Shown piece after piece: positions 6,586 to 13,942 of a DNA stretch of 25,328 nt (position 1 is the stretch's first letter; every line of letters starts with the position of its first letter). The notes beneath the pieces were generated by a model. That model saw nothing but the letters and a program-made list of their open reading frames with translations. It was not told the DNA's origin and made no database searches. This stretch comes from a virus. The position numbers were made by a program, and so were the translations under genes. The stretch is taken from positions 1 through 25,328 of the IMG/VR virus record IMGVR_UViG_3300025869_001876. One strand, given 5' to 3'.

Positions 6586-6733
6586 TTTCAACAGATTCTT
6601 TTTTACCACAATGCGGACAATAAAATTGAAATCTTTCGATACAAAGTTTATCTTCCATTGTCGCATATGTGAACCAGTTAGAACAACTAGTACAAGTCAA
6701 ATGCCATATTATTTCTTTTTCTGCTTTTATCAT
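6572..6733 (-). CDS. Small zinc-ribbon protein
   Basis: 53 aa, ATG at 6733-6731, TAG at 6574-6572. Two CxxC knuckles, CTSC (14-17) and CPHC (39-42), spaced as in a zinc ribbon, and a basic tail ending KKRK. Such miniature proteins often bind nucleic acid or act as adaptors to a larger enzyme. The start overlaps the stop of the NTase-cupin fusion gene as ATGA, which supports it as a real, translationally coupled gene. It is the last gene before the next promoter. Function unknown. Confidence 0.75.
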   Translation of the reverse strand: MIKAEKEIIWHLTCTSCSNWFTYATMEDKLCIERFQFYCPHCGKKESVEKKRK

Positions 6734-7497
6734 CTTCTCTCTATATCATCTTCCACACACTGTTCGCCGTATTGTATTTCTACTATGTGTGCTGGAGTAT
6801 CTCCTATGTTAGTAGTCTTGTGCCACCATTCAGGTCTTATTAAAAAATTTGTATGTGCTTGTAGGATTTGCATTTGCCAATCCCCATTAGGAAATTCTAA
6901 GTCAATTTGTATTTCACCTTCTAGTACATACCAATGTTCACTCCTATACTTGTGACGTTGATCACTTAAACTACAGCCAGGTTTAATAACAAGCTCTTTT
7001 ACTTTTTGTCCAACTCTTGGCTGTTTATCGTCAAGTACTCGCCAATAACCCCAGTCACGTTCAGTCTTTTGTGTTTTCCATTCATCTAATATCCAACTAG
7101 AAGAATTTGTTTTATCACCACCAACACCAAAAACAAATTCTACGTCAGGATGATTTTTATATTTTAAAAACTCAGGAGTATTTTCATTATTTCTGTCTCC
7201 CCCATTAGCGAATACAACAGTGTCCATAGTGTCAGAAAGAATCTTGTCAATAGCGTTAATAGCACTATCATCACTATCATCGAACTCAACAATCCAATCA
7301 ACAACTTTAAGTGCTTCAACAATAGCTACTCTTTCTTTATATGGTAAAAAGGCTTTCCCTTTTTTTCTTGATAACCATTCATCAGAATTTAATCCGACTA
7401 CTAATCTATTACCTAATGCTTTAGCTTGAGTTAAGTAAGAAATATGGCCAGAGTGTATAGGATCAAATCCACCTGTGACTAATACAATTTTAGACAT
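6730..7497 (-). CDS. Bifunctional nucleotidyltransferase-cupin fusion
   Basis: 255 aa, two domains. Residues 1 to about 135 are a cytidylyltransferase-fold domain of the HldE/RfaE type: VTGGFDPIHSGH (7-18) holds the HxGH motif, LNSDEWLSRKKG follows as in HldE, then FANGGDRN and SSSWILDEW. Residues about 150-250 are a cupin of the mannose-6-phosphate isomerase/GDP-mannose pyrophosphorylase C-terminal type, with SDQRHKYRSEHWYVLEGE and IRPEWWHKTTN. In one chain it could both nucleotidylate and isomerise a sugar phosphate, perhaps using the hexose-1-phosphate made by the PMM-like protein at 9540. Acceptor unknown. It overlaps both neighbours slightly. Confidence 0.85.
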   Translation of the reverse strand: MSKIVLVTGGFDPIHSGHISYLTQAKALGNRLVVGLNSDEWLSRKKGKAFLPYKERVAIVEALKVVDWIVEFDDSDDSAINAIDKILSDTMDTVVFANGGDRNNENTPEFLKYKNHPDVEFVFGVGGDKTNSSSWILDEWKTQKTERDWGYWRVLDDKQPRVGQKVKELVIKPGCSLSDQRHKYRSEHWYVLEGEIQIDLEFPNGDWQMQILQAHTNFLIRPEWWHKTTNIGDTPAHIVEIQYGEQCVEDDIERR

Positions 7498-8419
7498 TTC
7501 TATAAGCGTACTCCAATGCTCTATCGGCTTCTACTTCTAACGGACGATTTCCATACCAGTTTCCAGTTTCAATATCTAGTTCTCTACATAAATCTGCCAT
7601 CTGGTGTGCAGTTATTGGATATTGATTTTTCAAAGCATTTCCTGCTAAAGCAACCAAGATTTGATACATCTTATGATACCAACCAGTGTTACTTATTGTT
7701 TTATATTCTGACTCTAATCTACGAGGAAAGAATGGGCAATCTCTATATCCAGTCCAAGTGACGTCTGTATTTGTTAATTTAGATTTTTTATATTCTATTA
7801 CTTGTTTTTGTAATTCTTCTGGCATACGATCTAAGAAAGAGGAATTTGATTTCTTTTCAACATAAGCGTGTTTTTGCATAAGTTTTAGTGGATCAATATA
7901 TACGCCAGGATTAGTAAAGATAAAGTTGAAACTGCCAGCGTACGTACCAGGGATATAATACATTCGTGATAAATCTTTAGTTTGTTTATCACCAATGGAT
8001 CCAAACTCGTGGTTGAGTGCGAACCAGAAATGTGGAAGGTTATTTGCTGCAACTCTTTGCGTAATTGGGAAGACCATACGAAACTTTGGAAAGTTTTCTC
8101 TAGAGCTAGCAGTAGAATAGCAGATAAAATGATACTCACCATATTTTTTTATTAGCTCCTCTTTTAGATCGCCATTAAATTGATGATCATCTACGTCAAT
8201 TGCGCACCATCCACCCCAATCAACTACATTCTTATTAGCACGTGTTGAGTCTAATACATATGTAGCAGGTGAAATGAGTGATGCTTGTTTTTTATTACTA
8301 TATTTAGTCTTTGACAATTTATAAAGAAAGTTTTCAAATTCCATAAAGGTTGAAAACTCCATCTTACGATGAGTCTTATTATCAAATATTGATTTGAATA
8401 TAGTTAAGGTTGTTTCCAT
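7490..8419 (-). CDS. Primase-polymerase-like (AEP superfamily) protein
   Basis: 309 aa. Residues 70-155 carry the layout of an archaeo-eukaryotic primase core: CAIDVDDH (72-79) with the paired acidic metal ligands, a YSTASSRENFPKFRMVFP segment (101-118) with the conserved S-x-S and a basic residue before a hydrophobic strand, and KDLSRMYYIPGTY (148-160) as the third motif. The C-terminal part is mostly helical, as in primase C-terminal domains. T4 itself primes with gp41/gp61, which are not in this window, so this could be an additional primase or a primase-like nucleotidyltransferase. The start has GGTGG 6 nt upstream. Assignment is from motif pattern only. Confidence 0.55.
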   Translation of the reverse strand: METTLTIFKSIFDNKTHRKMEFSTFMEFENFLYKLSKTKYSNKKQASLISPATYVLDSTRANKNVVDWGGWCAIDVDDHQFNGDLKEELIKKYGEYHFICYSTASSRENFPKFRMVFPITQRVAANNLPHFWFALNHEFGSIGDKQTKDLSRMYYIPGTYAGSFNFIFTNPGVYIDPLKLMQKHAYVEKKSNSSFLDRMPEELQKQVIEYKKSKLTNTDVTWTGYRDCPFFPRRLESEYKTISNTGWYHKMYQILVALAGNALKNQYPITAHQMADLCRELDIETGNWYGNRPLEVEADRALEYAYRNV

Positions 8420-8431
8420 TATACCACCGTA

Positions 8432-8611
8432 TCACTGGTGAACCAAAGGCTTAGTGCTACATGTATCATGATAGTCACCTGATTTGTAATAATCACGACT
8501 TGCTTCTTCCTTTATCATAATGCCATTTCGCATACGATAAGTAATAATTTCACGTCTGATCACACTTTCAGTGTCAGAATCAAATGCACTCTTAAAAGGA
8601 CCTTCAGTCAT
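8432..8611 (-). CDS. Small conserved phage protein
   Basis: 59 aa, ATG at 8611-8609, TGA at 8434-8432. Sequence begins MTEGPFKSAFDSD and contains a TYRMRNGIMIKEEASRDYY stretch that I recall from short proteins beside mazG in marine T4-like phages. The start shares a base with the MazG stop (TAATG), showing coupling. Charged, no membrane segment, one Cys. Function unknown. Confidence 0.65.
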   Translation of the reverse strand: MTEGPFKSAFDSDTESVIRREIITYRMRNGIMIKEEASRDYYKSGDYHDTCSTKPLVHQ

Positions 8612-9024
8612 TAGTTGACAATGCTTGGTATATCACCAACATTTCCCTCATGCGTGGGGCCTTGCCATCCGCTTGGTTTTAATAAATCAGGTAGACCAAA
8701 ACGATTAGGACGACCAGGTTTTACACCAGGTTCTTTCGCCATATTAGCGTTATAGACTCTATCCCATGCTTCATTAGCATCTACTCCCATAACATCAAGA
8801 GTACCGATAGCAAATACACACATATCAATAAGGCCATCAACTACTTCCTCAGCGTCAGAATTATTAATAGCAGACAATGTTTCTTGATATTCTTCACCAA
8901 TCATTAGCATACGAAACATAATATATTTTCGCATGAGATCTTTATCATCTTTATTTTTTTCGAACCACTCGCGTACTCCAAATTTATTATGCATCATATA
9001 GATGTCATTTACCCAGTCACTCAT
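8611..9024 (-). CDS. mazG: MazG-like nucleotide pyrophosphohydrolase
   Basis: 137 aa. Residues 30-75 form the all-alpha NTP-PPase metal site: GEEYQET (43-49) gives E-E-x-x-E, and AEEVVDGLIDM (58-68) gives the second E-x-x-D/D pair. MazG enzymes hydrolyse NTPs or (d)NTP analogues to monophosphates. In marine T4-like phages a short MazG is common and has been proposed to act on ppGpp or on nucleotides from host DNA; the real substrate is debated. The C-terminal 40 residues are Gly/Pro-rich. It overlaps the preceding gene by ATGA. Confidence 0.8.
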   Translation of the reverse strand: MSDWVNDIYMMHNKFGVREWFEKNKDDKDLMRKYIMFRMLMIGEEYQETLSAINNSDAEEVVDGLIDMCVFAIGTLDVMGVDANEAWDRVYNANMAKEPGVKPGRPNRFGLPDLLKPSGWQGPTHEGNVGDIPSIVN

Positions 9025-9533
9025 AATTTAAACTCCTTAATTTTTTCAAATGATCCTCTAATCGTAAACATATAATGATCATAGTCAGGTTGACTAAATT
9101 TATATGTGCCACATGGATGTGGAATTGTCATGTTTAAAAGTACTCCTAATTTTTCTTTTGGAATGTCCCATTTTTTCTCGTATTTTTCTAATACATTATT
9201 TACACAAATATCATAATGAAATCCACATACATAAATTCTATTTACGTTATTTGTCCAGTGATGGATATATCTATCATCGTCAATTACATCACTTAATTTG
9301 TGTATCACTTTATCATTTTTTCTGTCTATAGATTCCATTAATCCATATTTTTTATATTCTGGATAACCAGTGTAATGAAATACTTCACTAACATTTCTTA
9401 TATAAGGTAACATTGTATTTATGTAATTACCAAATGTACGTGCTTCTGTTGTAATAAGTGCATGACTTATAGTGTCTTTATCAGGCCAAGTTTGCCATGC
9501 ATCGACAATCACCACAACATTCTTGAAACGCAT
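9021..9533 (-). CDS. Predicted isochorismatase-fold (cysteine hydrolase-like) protein, paralogue 1
   Basis: 170 aa. It shares with the protein at 16147-16560 an N-terminal VVDAW, a T-x-FG-x-Y-x-NT-x-L segment, and a C-GFH-x3-C motif. The order D11, K79, C110 (in YVCGFHYDICVNN) recalls the Asp-Lys-Cys triad of the isochorismatase-like hydrolase fold (lVvDmQ ... K ... G-x-x-x-x-CV), but this is inference and the reaction is unknown. A promoter with TGTACA-17-TATAAT ends 6 nt before the ATG at 9533, so the transcript may be nearly leaderless. No clear Shine-Dalgarno sequence precedes the ATG. The upstream PMM-like gene stops 6 nt before it, so coupling is also possible. Confidence 0.6.
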   Translation of the reverse strand: MRFKNVVVIVDAWQTWPDKDTISHALITTEARTFGNYINTMLPYIRNVSEVFHYTGYPEYKKYGLMESIDRKNDKVIHKLSDVIDDDRYIHHWTNNVNRIYVCGFHYDICVNNVLEKYEKKWDIPKEKLGVLLNMTIPHPCGTYKFSQPDYDHYMFTIRGSFEKIKEFKL

Positions 9534-9538
9534 GATAT

Positions 9539-9567
9539 ATTATACCACACCTACATGTTCGTGTACA
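9539..9567 (-). promoter_or_regulatory. Early-type promoter at the end of the PMM-like gene
   Basis: Minus strand TGTACA (9567-9562), 17 bp, TATAAT (9544-9539), with GTGTGG before the -10 (TGG extended -10). Predicted transcription start is about 9532-9533, which coincides with the ATG of the next gene. Confidence 0.65.
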
Positions 9568-10265
9568 ATAGAATTTTCTAATGCCCATAGCATTCTCTGT
9601 GTGTCTTTCCAATCTTTAACTTGAATAGAACTACATTTGTTATATTGTTCAAGAGCTTTTACTAGTGGAAAGTCATTTCCACCTAATTGCATTTTATCAC
9701 CAAAGAAAACAATTGGTTTTTCAATCCATTCTACTACTTGACTTTTATCTGCGCCAGGCGGGACGATGTCAATTCCTGTTTCTCCAGCTACTTGTGCAGA
9801 AAGACCAAACGTATCTTCAAACACAGCAGCTATAAAGCTACGTTCATTTTTTTGTTCATCCCATTCTCTATACATTGCTCTTTCTTCAAGGTTGCAATTA
9901 CGACCAACGATACTAAAATTAACCATACCAGGACGTTCTTCAATATGTTTACCAGTTTTACGATAAAAGCCTGACTCATCTAGCATTCCTTCTAACCATT
10001 CTCTTGCATCAGAAGGAAGCTTCCACTCATTAGCCCACGTTTGTTTACCCTTTTGCCACACGCTATTTCCTGCGCAATTAAAAGATGCTGTTACACTTTC
10101 ACAAATTTCTTTTCCTAGTTGATCAAGTGTTTTTGCATAGTCACTACCTGTAACTAAATAACAATTATGCTTTTTAATAAAATTTAAAAAGAATTCTTTA
10201 AACTCAGTATCTATTTCTTGACGGCTGAGAGTTAACGTGCCGTCGACATCAAAAATATAATTCAT
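9540..10265 (-). CDS. Phosphomannomutase-like HAD protein
   Basis: 241 aa from the ATG at 10265, which overlaps the gp43 stop (ATGA) and has GGAGG 10 nt upstream; an in-frame start 42 nt earlier lacks this. Motifs follow eukaryotic-type alpha-phosphomannomutase: FDVDGTLT (5-12, catalytic Asp pair), VTGSD (motif II), ERPGMVNFSIVGRN with following LEERAMY (cap domain), and DIVPPGADKSQVV plus FFGDKMQLGGND (motifs III-IV). It would interconvert hexose-6- and hexose-1-phosphate; a sugar-phosphate phosphatase is the alternative within this HAD subfamily. Its product could feed the NTase-cupin fusion downstream. Confidence 0.82.
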   Translation of the reverse strand: MNYIFDVDGTLTLSRQEIDTEFKEFFLNFIKKHNCYLVTGSDYAKTLDQLGKEICESVTASFNCAGNSVWQKGKQTWANEWKLPSDAREWLEGMLDESGFYRKTGKHIEERPGMVNFSIVGRNCNLEERAMYREWDEQKNERSFIAAVFEDTFGLSAQVAGETGIDIVPPGADKSQVVEWIEKPIVFFGDKMQLGGNDFPLVKALEQYNKCSSIQVKDWKDTQRMLWALENSIVHEHVGVV

Positions 10266-12838
10266 ACGAAAAAGTCCTCCAGGGTTGCTTCGTCTTTTAA
10301 AGACCAACCTACTGCATTTAGAATTGGCAAAATTGGTTCAATAAATGCTTTTTCAAATTGTAAGTCATAGTCAATGTATTTATGAAGATTAAATTCTGGC
10401 GGCAAATAGTCTGGAAATGAAACTACATTTTCACGTATTGGATTAGGTAATTTTAAATAAGAGTATTTAATCTTTTCACCACTTTTAATTTCACTATATT
10501 TTTTATCAAGCGCATGATCGCGAAGATAATGATTATATAGTAAAGAACCTCTTACATGAATAGGAGTGCCTCTACCGTAGATTGCTTTACGATCTTTCCA
10601 TTTGTCTATTGCACTTACGCCACGAGGAAAAGAAACATGTTCAGCGGGCAAAGATTTAAAAGTAGATCTAAAATCATCTATGAATTTGCGAGTTTTTTGT
10701 TCATCACCAGTAACAATGATTTTAAATACTTCTTTAAATTTATCACGTACAACGGCTGGCGTTGATGATTTAATAGCTTCAATACCCATAATCTTAAGTT
10801 TTGGTTCAGCGTATTGTACACCTTCATTGTTATGTACATTTAATATGTATCGTTTCTTTGCAGTCCATATGCCACGATCAGCAATAACTTCTCTACCCAT
10901 TTCCATACGAGGCGTGAAGGCATTCATTTTATTAAACAGTTTAGAATATTCAGCCGCGATGATTGGCTCAAAATGTTTACTGCAAAGTTTATCTAAATCT
11001 TGTACTGGATTCTTTAATTGCAATTTTTCAACTAAAGGACCCATGTTAATATAAACAGAATCAGTATCAATTGCAATAACATAATCTTTGTTAGTTTTTA
11101 GCAGTTTGGTCATTTCATTATTAACTGCTTTTTCTGCACGCTTAATACAAAGCTGTCCTGTAAGTGTTACAGATTCAGCTAAAGCATTATCGAAATATTT
11201 GAAGTATTGATTTGCTAGAGCGCCATAAAGAGAATTCAAAAGAATTTTAATTGCCATCTGATTATTTTCAAGTTGATTGATTTCAGATTCCAATTTAGAA
11301 TTCTTTGACTTTTCGTATTCAGACTTAGCGGCCAACATTCGTTTTTTAATTAATGATCTTTCAGCATAATAGTCTACAATCAATTCTGGAATTATGCCTT
11401 GTCTTTCTTTACTAAATGCTACACCAGAAGCAGCAATAGAATAAGTATCATTAACTTTGTTATCATCTTTCATATAATTGTCTGGACCTTGAGCAAAACA
11501 AATGCGTGGATCTCTGATCATTGTTTCTGGAGAAATATTATATTCAACAATAATATTAGGATACAGGGAATTTAAGTCAAAGGAAACCACCCAATCATGT
11601 CCGCCGACCTGTGGATCCTTTACAAAGCCTCCAGCAATGGAATGAGACTTCCCTTTCTTTCTTGCTTCAGAACCAGGATTAGTCTTCGATGTTTCTGTTG
11701 CTCCAGCAATTTGATACCAACGAATTTGATCTATTTGTTTAAGCGGAGTAATAACATTTTTACTAAGCAATCTACGATAAATGATCGATTCCCATATGTT
11801 AGTTGTTCCAAATGTATCACTTAGATTTACACCACCTTTATATGCCATAGTTAAAGCTAAATCAATCAAACCCATTTTAGCATCAATGCGATCAACTAAT
11901 TGAACATCTTTGATATTATAGTCAATGAATTTTTGATGGTCTTTTTTATACAATGTATATAAATTACCGTGTTCTTCATAAGATAATTTACGTTCACCAA
12001 CTACAACATAACCGATATGATCTAATTTGTATGATTCCTGAGGGCCATATGAATATCCAAATTTAGTAAATAATTCTAAATAATCAGCTTGTTGTATTCC
12101 AACAATTTCATAAGCTGGAAGCTGGCGATTGGCTCGATATACTGGACGATCATTAACCAGTCCCCAAGGAGAAAGTTTGTTTACTGCTTCTTGTGTACCA
12201 AGATTATGAATACGATTTACAATATAAGGAACGTCAAAGAAACGACAGTTCCAACCCGTGATTACATCAGGATAATTTTTAGTCCAATAATTTATGAACT
12301 TAACAAGTAATTCTTCTTCAGAATTGCAATGGTGATATTGAATAAGACTTCCATCTAGATCCAGTTCAGTTTTAGAAGGATCATAATTATCTAAACCCCA
12401 AACTTGAAATATAGATGATTTACTAGATTTTAAAGTAATTGCTGTAATAGGATGAGCTGCTGCTTCTGGAACAGGGAATCCATCATCTGAAGCTACCTCA
12501 ATATCAAAGTTCACTATATTAATATGATTAGTGTTAAATTTAATGTCTGATGGAAACTTATCTGTAATGAATTGATGAATATAGTTCGTAGTACCATAAG
12601 CTTTAAAGCCATCCATTTCACCATGAAACGCCAACCATTCTTTAGCTTCTTTCATGCTATCACACGATCTAGGCTTTACATGTCCACCATCAAAGGAAAC
12701 AAACTTAGTAGGAGTTTGAGACCGTGTATAAAGAGTTGGTTTAAATTTTTCTTTATATGAAATAGGTGCGCCACTATCATTATATCCACGATACATGATT
12801 GTGTTGCCATAACGATTCACAGACGTATAGAATGACAA
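10262..12838 (-). CDS. 43: Family B DNA polymerase (T4 gp43)
   Basis: 858 aa (T4 gp43 is 898). 3'-5' exonuclease motifs: Exo I FDIEV (D112, E114), Exo II GWNCRFFDVPYI (195-206), Exo III YNIKDVQLVD (307-316). Polymerase motifs: A, DLNSLYPNII (421-430); B, KILLNSLYG (531-539); C, IDTDSVY (590-596), with catalytic D421 and D591/D593. The C-terminus ends ATLEDFFV, in the position of the clamp-binding tail of T4 gp43. It is transcribed from the promoter at 12863-12891, about 20 nt upstream of the ATG, and continues into the PMM-like gene by a 4-nt overlap. It carries no intein or intron that I can see. Confidence 0.98.
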   Translation of the reverse strand: MSFYTSVNRYGNTIMYRGYNDSGAPISYKEKFKPTLYTRSQTPTKFVSFDGGHVKPRSCDSMKEAKEWLAFHGEMDGFKAYGTTNYIHQFITDKFPSDIKFNTNHINIVNFDIEVASDDGFPVPEAAAHPITAITLKSSKSSIFQVWGLDNYDPSKTELDLDGSLIQYHHCNSEEELLVKFINYWTKNYPDVITGWNCRFFDVPYIVNRIHNLGTQEAVNKLSPWGLVNDRPVYRANRQLPAYEIVGIQQADYLELFTKFGYSYGPQESYKLDHIGYVVVGERKLSYEEHGNLYTLYKKDHQKFIDYNIKDVQLVDRIDAKMGLIDLALTMAYKGGVNLSDTFGTTNIWESIIYRRLLSKNVITPLKQIDQIRWYQIAGATETSKTNPGSEARKKGKSHSIAGGFVKDPQVGGHDWVVSFDLNSLYPNIIVEYNISPETMIRDPRICFAQGPDNYMKDDNKVNDTYSIAASGVAFSKERQGIIPELIVDYYAERSLIKKRMLAAKSEYEKSKNSKLESEINQLENNQMAIKILLNSLYGALANQYFKYFDNALAESVTLTGQLCIKRAEKAVNNEMTKLLKTNKDYVIAIDTDSVYINMGPLVEKLQLKNPVQDLDKLCSKHFEPIIAAEYSKLFNKMNAFTPRMEMGREVIADRGIWTAKKRYILNVHNNEGVQYAEPKLKIMGIEAIKSSTPAVVRDKFKEVFKIIVTGDEQKTRKFIDDFRSTFKSLPAEHVSFPRGVSAIDKWKDRKAIYGRGTPIHVRGSLLYNHYLRDHALDKKYSEIKSGEKIKYSYLKLPNPIRENVVSFPDYLPPEFNLHKYIDYDLQFEKAFIEPILPILNAVGWSLKDEATLEDFFV

Positions 12839-12862
12839 TAGAATACCTCCAGTTAGATTTAT

Positions 12863-12891
12863 ATTCTACCATATTTTTAGGGGTTTGTAAA
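12863..12891 (-). promoter_or_regulatory. Early-type promoter of gene 43
   Basis: Minus strand TTTACA (12891-12886), 17 bp, TAGAAT (12868-12863), preceded by ATATGG (TGG extended -10). The -35 box lies in the loop region of the hairpin at 12880-12902, so promoter and hairpin share bases. Confidence 0.8.
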
Positions 12892-12902
12892 CCCCTTTTT
12901 TT
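12880..12902 (+). terminator. Hairpin with T-tract on the plus strand
   Basis: GGGGTTTGTAAACCCC followed by seven T on the plus strand: an intrinsic-terminator shape for plus-strand transcripts. On the minus strand, where all genes lie, the hairpin is followed by AAAAA and is not a classical terminator. An inverted copy lies at 13155-13179. Confidence 0.6.
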
Positions 12903-13119
12903 ATGATGATGTTATTATTTTTGTATGGGGTAGTTGTAATTGATCACATAATTCTTGGATATAATCTAAGTTGTTAGATGTGAAATGACATAAATGATTT
13001 CCACCGGCAGGTCCGTTTTGTTGGAATAGTGAAAGTACACAATTATGTTCTTTTGCGAATTTATTGATTTCTGATTTAGTTGAAGTGTAGGCGATATCCG
13101 ATATAAGAATGTAAGTCAT
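12901..13119 (-). CDS. Small hypothetical protein in a hairpin-bracketed cassette
   Basis: 72 aa, ATG with AAAGGAG upstream. Begins MTYILISDIAYTS; two Cys, several His, no membrane segment. The alternating hydrophobic strand at the start and a later helix (YIQELCDQL) suggest a small alpha/beta protein such as a ferredoxin-like fold, but I do not recognise it. Its stop codon falls inside the T-tract of one hairpin and its putative promoter uses the loop of the other, so it forms an isolated one-gene transcription unit. Function unknown. Confidence 0.65.
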   Translation of the reverse strand: MTYILISDIAYTSTKSEINKFAKEHNCVLSLFQQNGPAGGNHLCHFTSNNLDYIQELCDQLQLPHTKIITSS

Positions 13120-13144
13120 GTTGTTTTCTCCTTTTAACTAATAT

Positions 13145-13173
13145 AGTCTATACTAAAAAAAGGGGTTTGTAAA
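13145..13173 (-). promoter_or_regulatory. Weak early-type promoter within a terminator hairpin
   Basis: Minus strand TTTACA (13173-13168), 17 bp, TAGACT (13150-13145). The -35 is in the loop of the terminator at 13155-13179 and the T-tract fills the spacer. It lacks the TGG extension found in the stronger copies, so it is less certain. It would drive the 72-aa gene. Confidence 0.45.
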
Positions 13174-13179
13174 CCCCTT
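13155..13179 (-). terminator. Intrinsic terminator after the 113-aa gene
   Basis: Minus strand AAGGGGTT, loop TACA, AACCCCTT, then a run of T (seven in total after CCCC). This is a classical rho-independent terminator about 55 nt after the stop of the gene at 13232-13573. It is the inverted twin of the hairpin at 12880-12902. Confidence 0.8.
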
Positions 13180-13198
13180 AAATGCATTTTATTGAATT

Positions 13199-13233
13199 TT
13201 TGTTTCGTTTAAAAACAACTACTTAACGTTTTT
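13199..13233. repeat. Promoter-upstream repeat, copy B
   Basis: Matches copy A (6552-6585) over about 35 bp with three 1-bp gaps and one mismatch. It begins at the stop of the 113-aa gene and precedes the terminator-promoter at 13145-13179. Copy A likewise lies between a small gene's 3' end and an early-type promoter. Confidence 0.6.
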
Positions 13234-13573
13234 AGGCTAAGGCCTTTGACCTCCAGTCCATAATTGTTTTTTCATACCATGCTGGGTTTTTGTTTTTTAG
13301 TATATTCAAAGGAGAACTGTCTAAACCTTTGTTGTTTCGTGCTTCAACGTATTCTTCAACAGTAAAATTTTTAATAAGTTCTTTAACAAACTTTGCTTTT
13401 GTAAATGGTCCATTATATTTGAATCGTGCAATGAACAATTCTTTAGGTTGGCCAACCCGAGTTGGATGACAATTTGGAGCAACTTCATCCCATGTGGGTT
13501 GACCTTCATAAGTACCAGTGTACTCAAGATATCCGCCGTGGTAAGTAAATTGTGATTTGTTAAACTGTGTCAT
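13232..13573 (-). CDS. Conserved phage protein of unknown function
   Basis: 113 aa, with GGAGAAAATGAT before the ATG. It starts MTQFNKSQFTYHGGYLEYTG, has a strand-rich N-terminal half ending LFIARFKYNGPFTKAKF, then a helical LIKNFTVEEYVEARN and a C-terminal SPLNILKNKNPAWYE. I recall similar small proteins in marine T4-like phages, without known function. No catalytic motif is visible. It is the only gene between the promoter at 13599-13627 and the terminator at 13155-13179, so it is a monocistronic early unit. Confidence 0.7.
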   Translation of the reverse strand: MTQFNKSQFTYHGGYLEYTGTYEGQPTWDEVAPNCHPTRVGQPKELFIARFKYNGPFTKAKFVKELIKNFTVEEYVEARNNKGLDSSPLNILKNKNPAWYEKTIMDWRSKALA

Positions 13574-13598
13574 ATCATTTTCTCCATTTGATATAACT

Positions 13599-13627
13599 AT
13601 ACTACCATAGTTTAAACTGATTGTACA
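13599..13627 (-). promoter_or_regulatory. Early-type promoter of the 113-aa gene
   Basis: Minus strand TGTACA (13627-13622), 17 bp, TAGTAT (13604-13599), with CTATGG before the -10. Same elements and spacing as at 6519-6547. An A-rich stretch with nine consecutive A lies upstream and may act as an UP element. Confidence 0.82.
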
Positions 13628-13677
13628 CCATTAAATGCAATTAATTTGCATTTTTTTTTCATAGTCATCCTCTTAAG

Positions 13678-13908
13678 TTATTTCTTTTCTGAAACGAACT
13701 CATACAATTTTTCAGCTTGCGCTTTAATTTCTTCTGGAGTAATTGCTTTGGGAATATACTTTTCATATGCTTCCCTCATCTGATCAGCATTTTCCTTATG
13801 CATGTCCATCATCTGATGTGCTAGGTTAATCTGATTTTCGTATGCTTTGTCAAGCATATCTTTTGCCATGTTCAATACGTCATAGCGAATTTGGAATGGA
13901 TTTGACAT
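13678..13908 (-). CDS. Small helical conserved phage protein
   Basis: 76 aa with AGGAG 6 nt before the ATG. Starts MSNPFQIRYDVLNMAKDMLDKAY and is predicted as two or three long amphipathic helices (MAKDMLDKAYENQINLAHQ, KENADQMREAYEKY, ITPEEIKAQAEKLYEFV), consistent with a short coiled coil. It resembles uncharacterised proteins that I recall from T4-like cyanophages. Its leader is made of ACACAC-type repeats. The stem-loop at 13943-13963 separates it from the late genes upstream, so it may be expressed by read-through from the hsp20 unit. Confidence 0.65.
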   Translation of the reverse strand: MSNPFQIRYDVLNMAKDMLDKAYENQINLAHQMMDMHKENADQMREAYEKYIPKAITPEEIKAQAEKLYEFVSEKK

Positions 13909-13942
13909 GTGTGTCTCCTATGTGTGTTTGTGTGTTAGACCT

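Noticed and set aside
8418-8446. TATAAT with GGTGG at the start of the AEP-like gene
   Set aside because: It overlaps the ATG, the -35 is poor (TTGGTT), and transcription would begin inside the gene; GGTGG more likely serves as RBS.
13633-13659. AT-rich hairpin with nine T on the plus strand, and a 16-codon ORF on the minus strand through the same bases
   Set aside because: Stem is all weak pairs with no plus-strand gene to end; the tiny ORF overlaps the promoter -35 and has no homologue I know. An UP element is the simpler reading.
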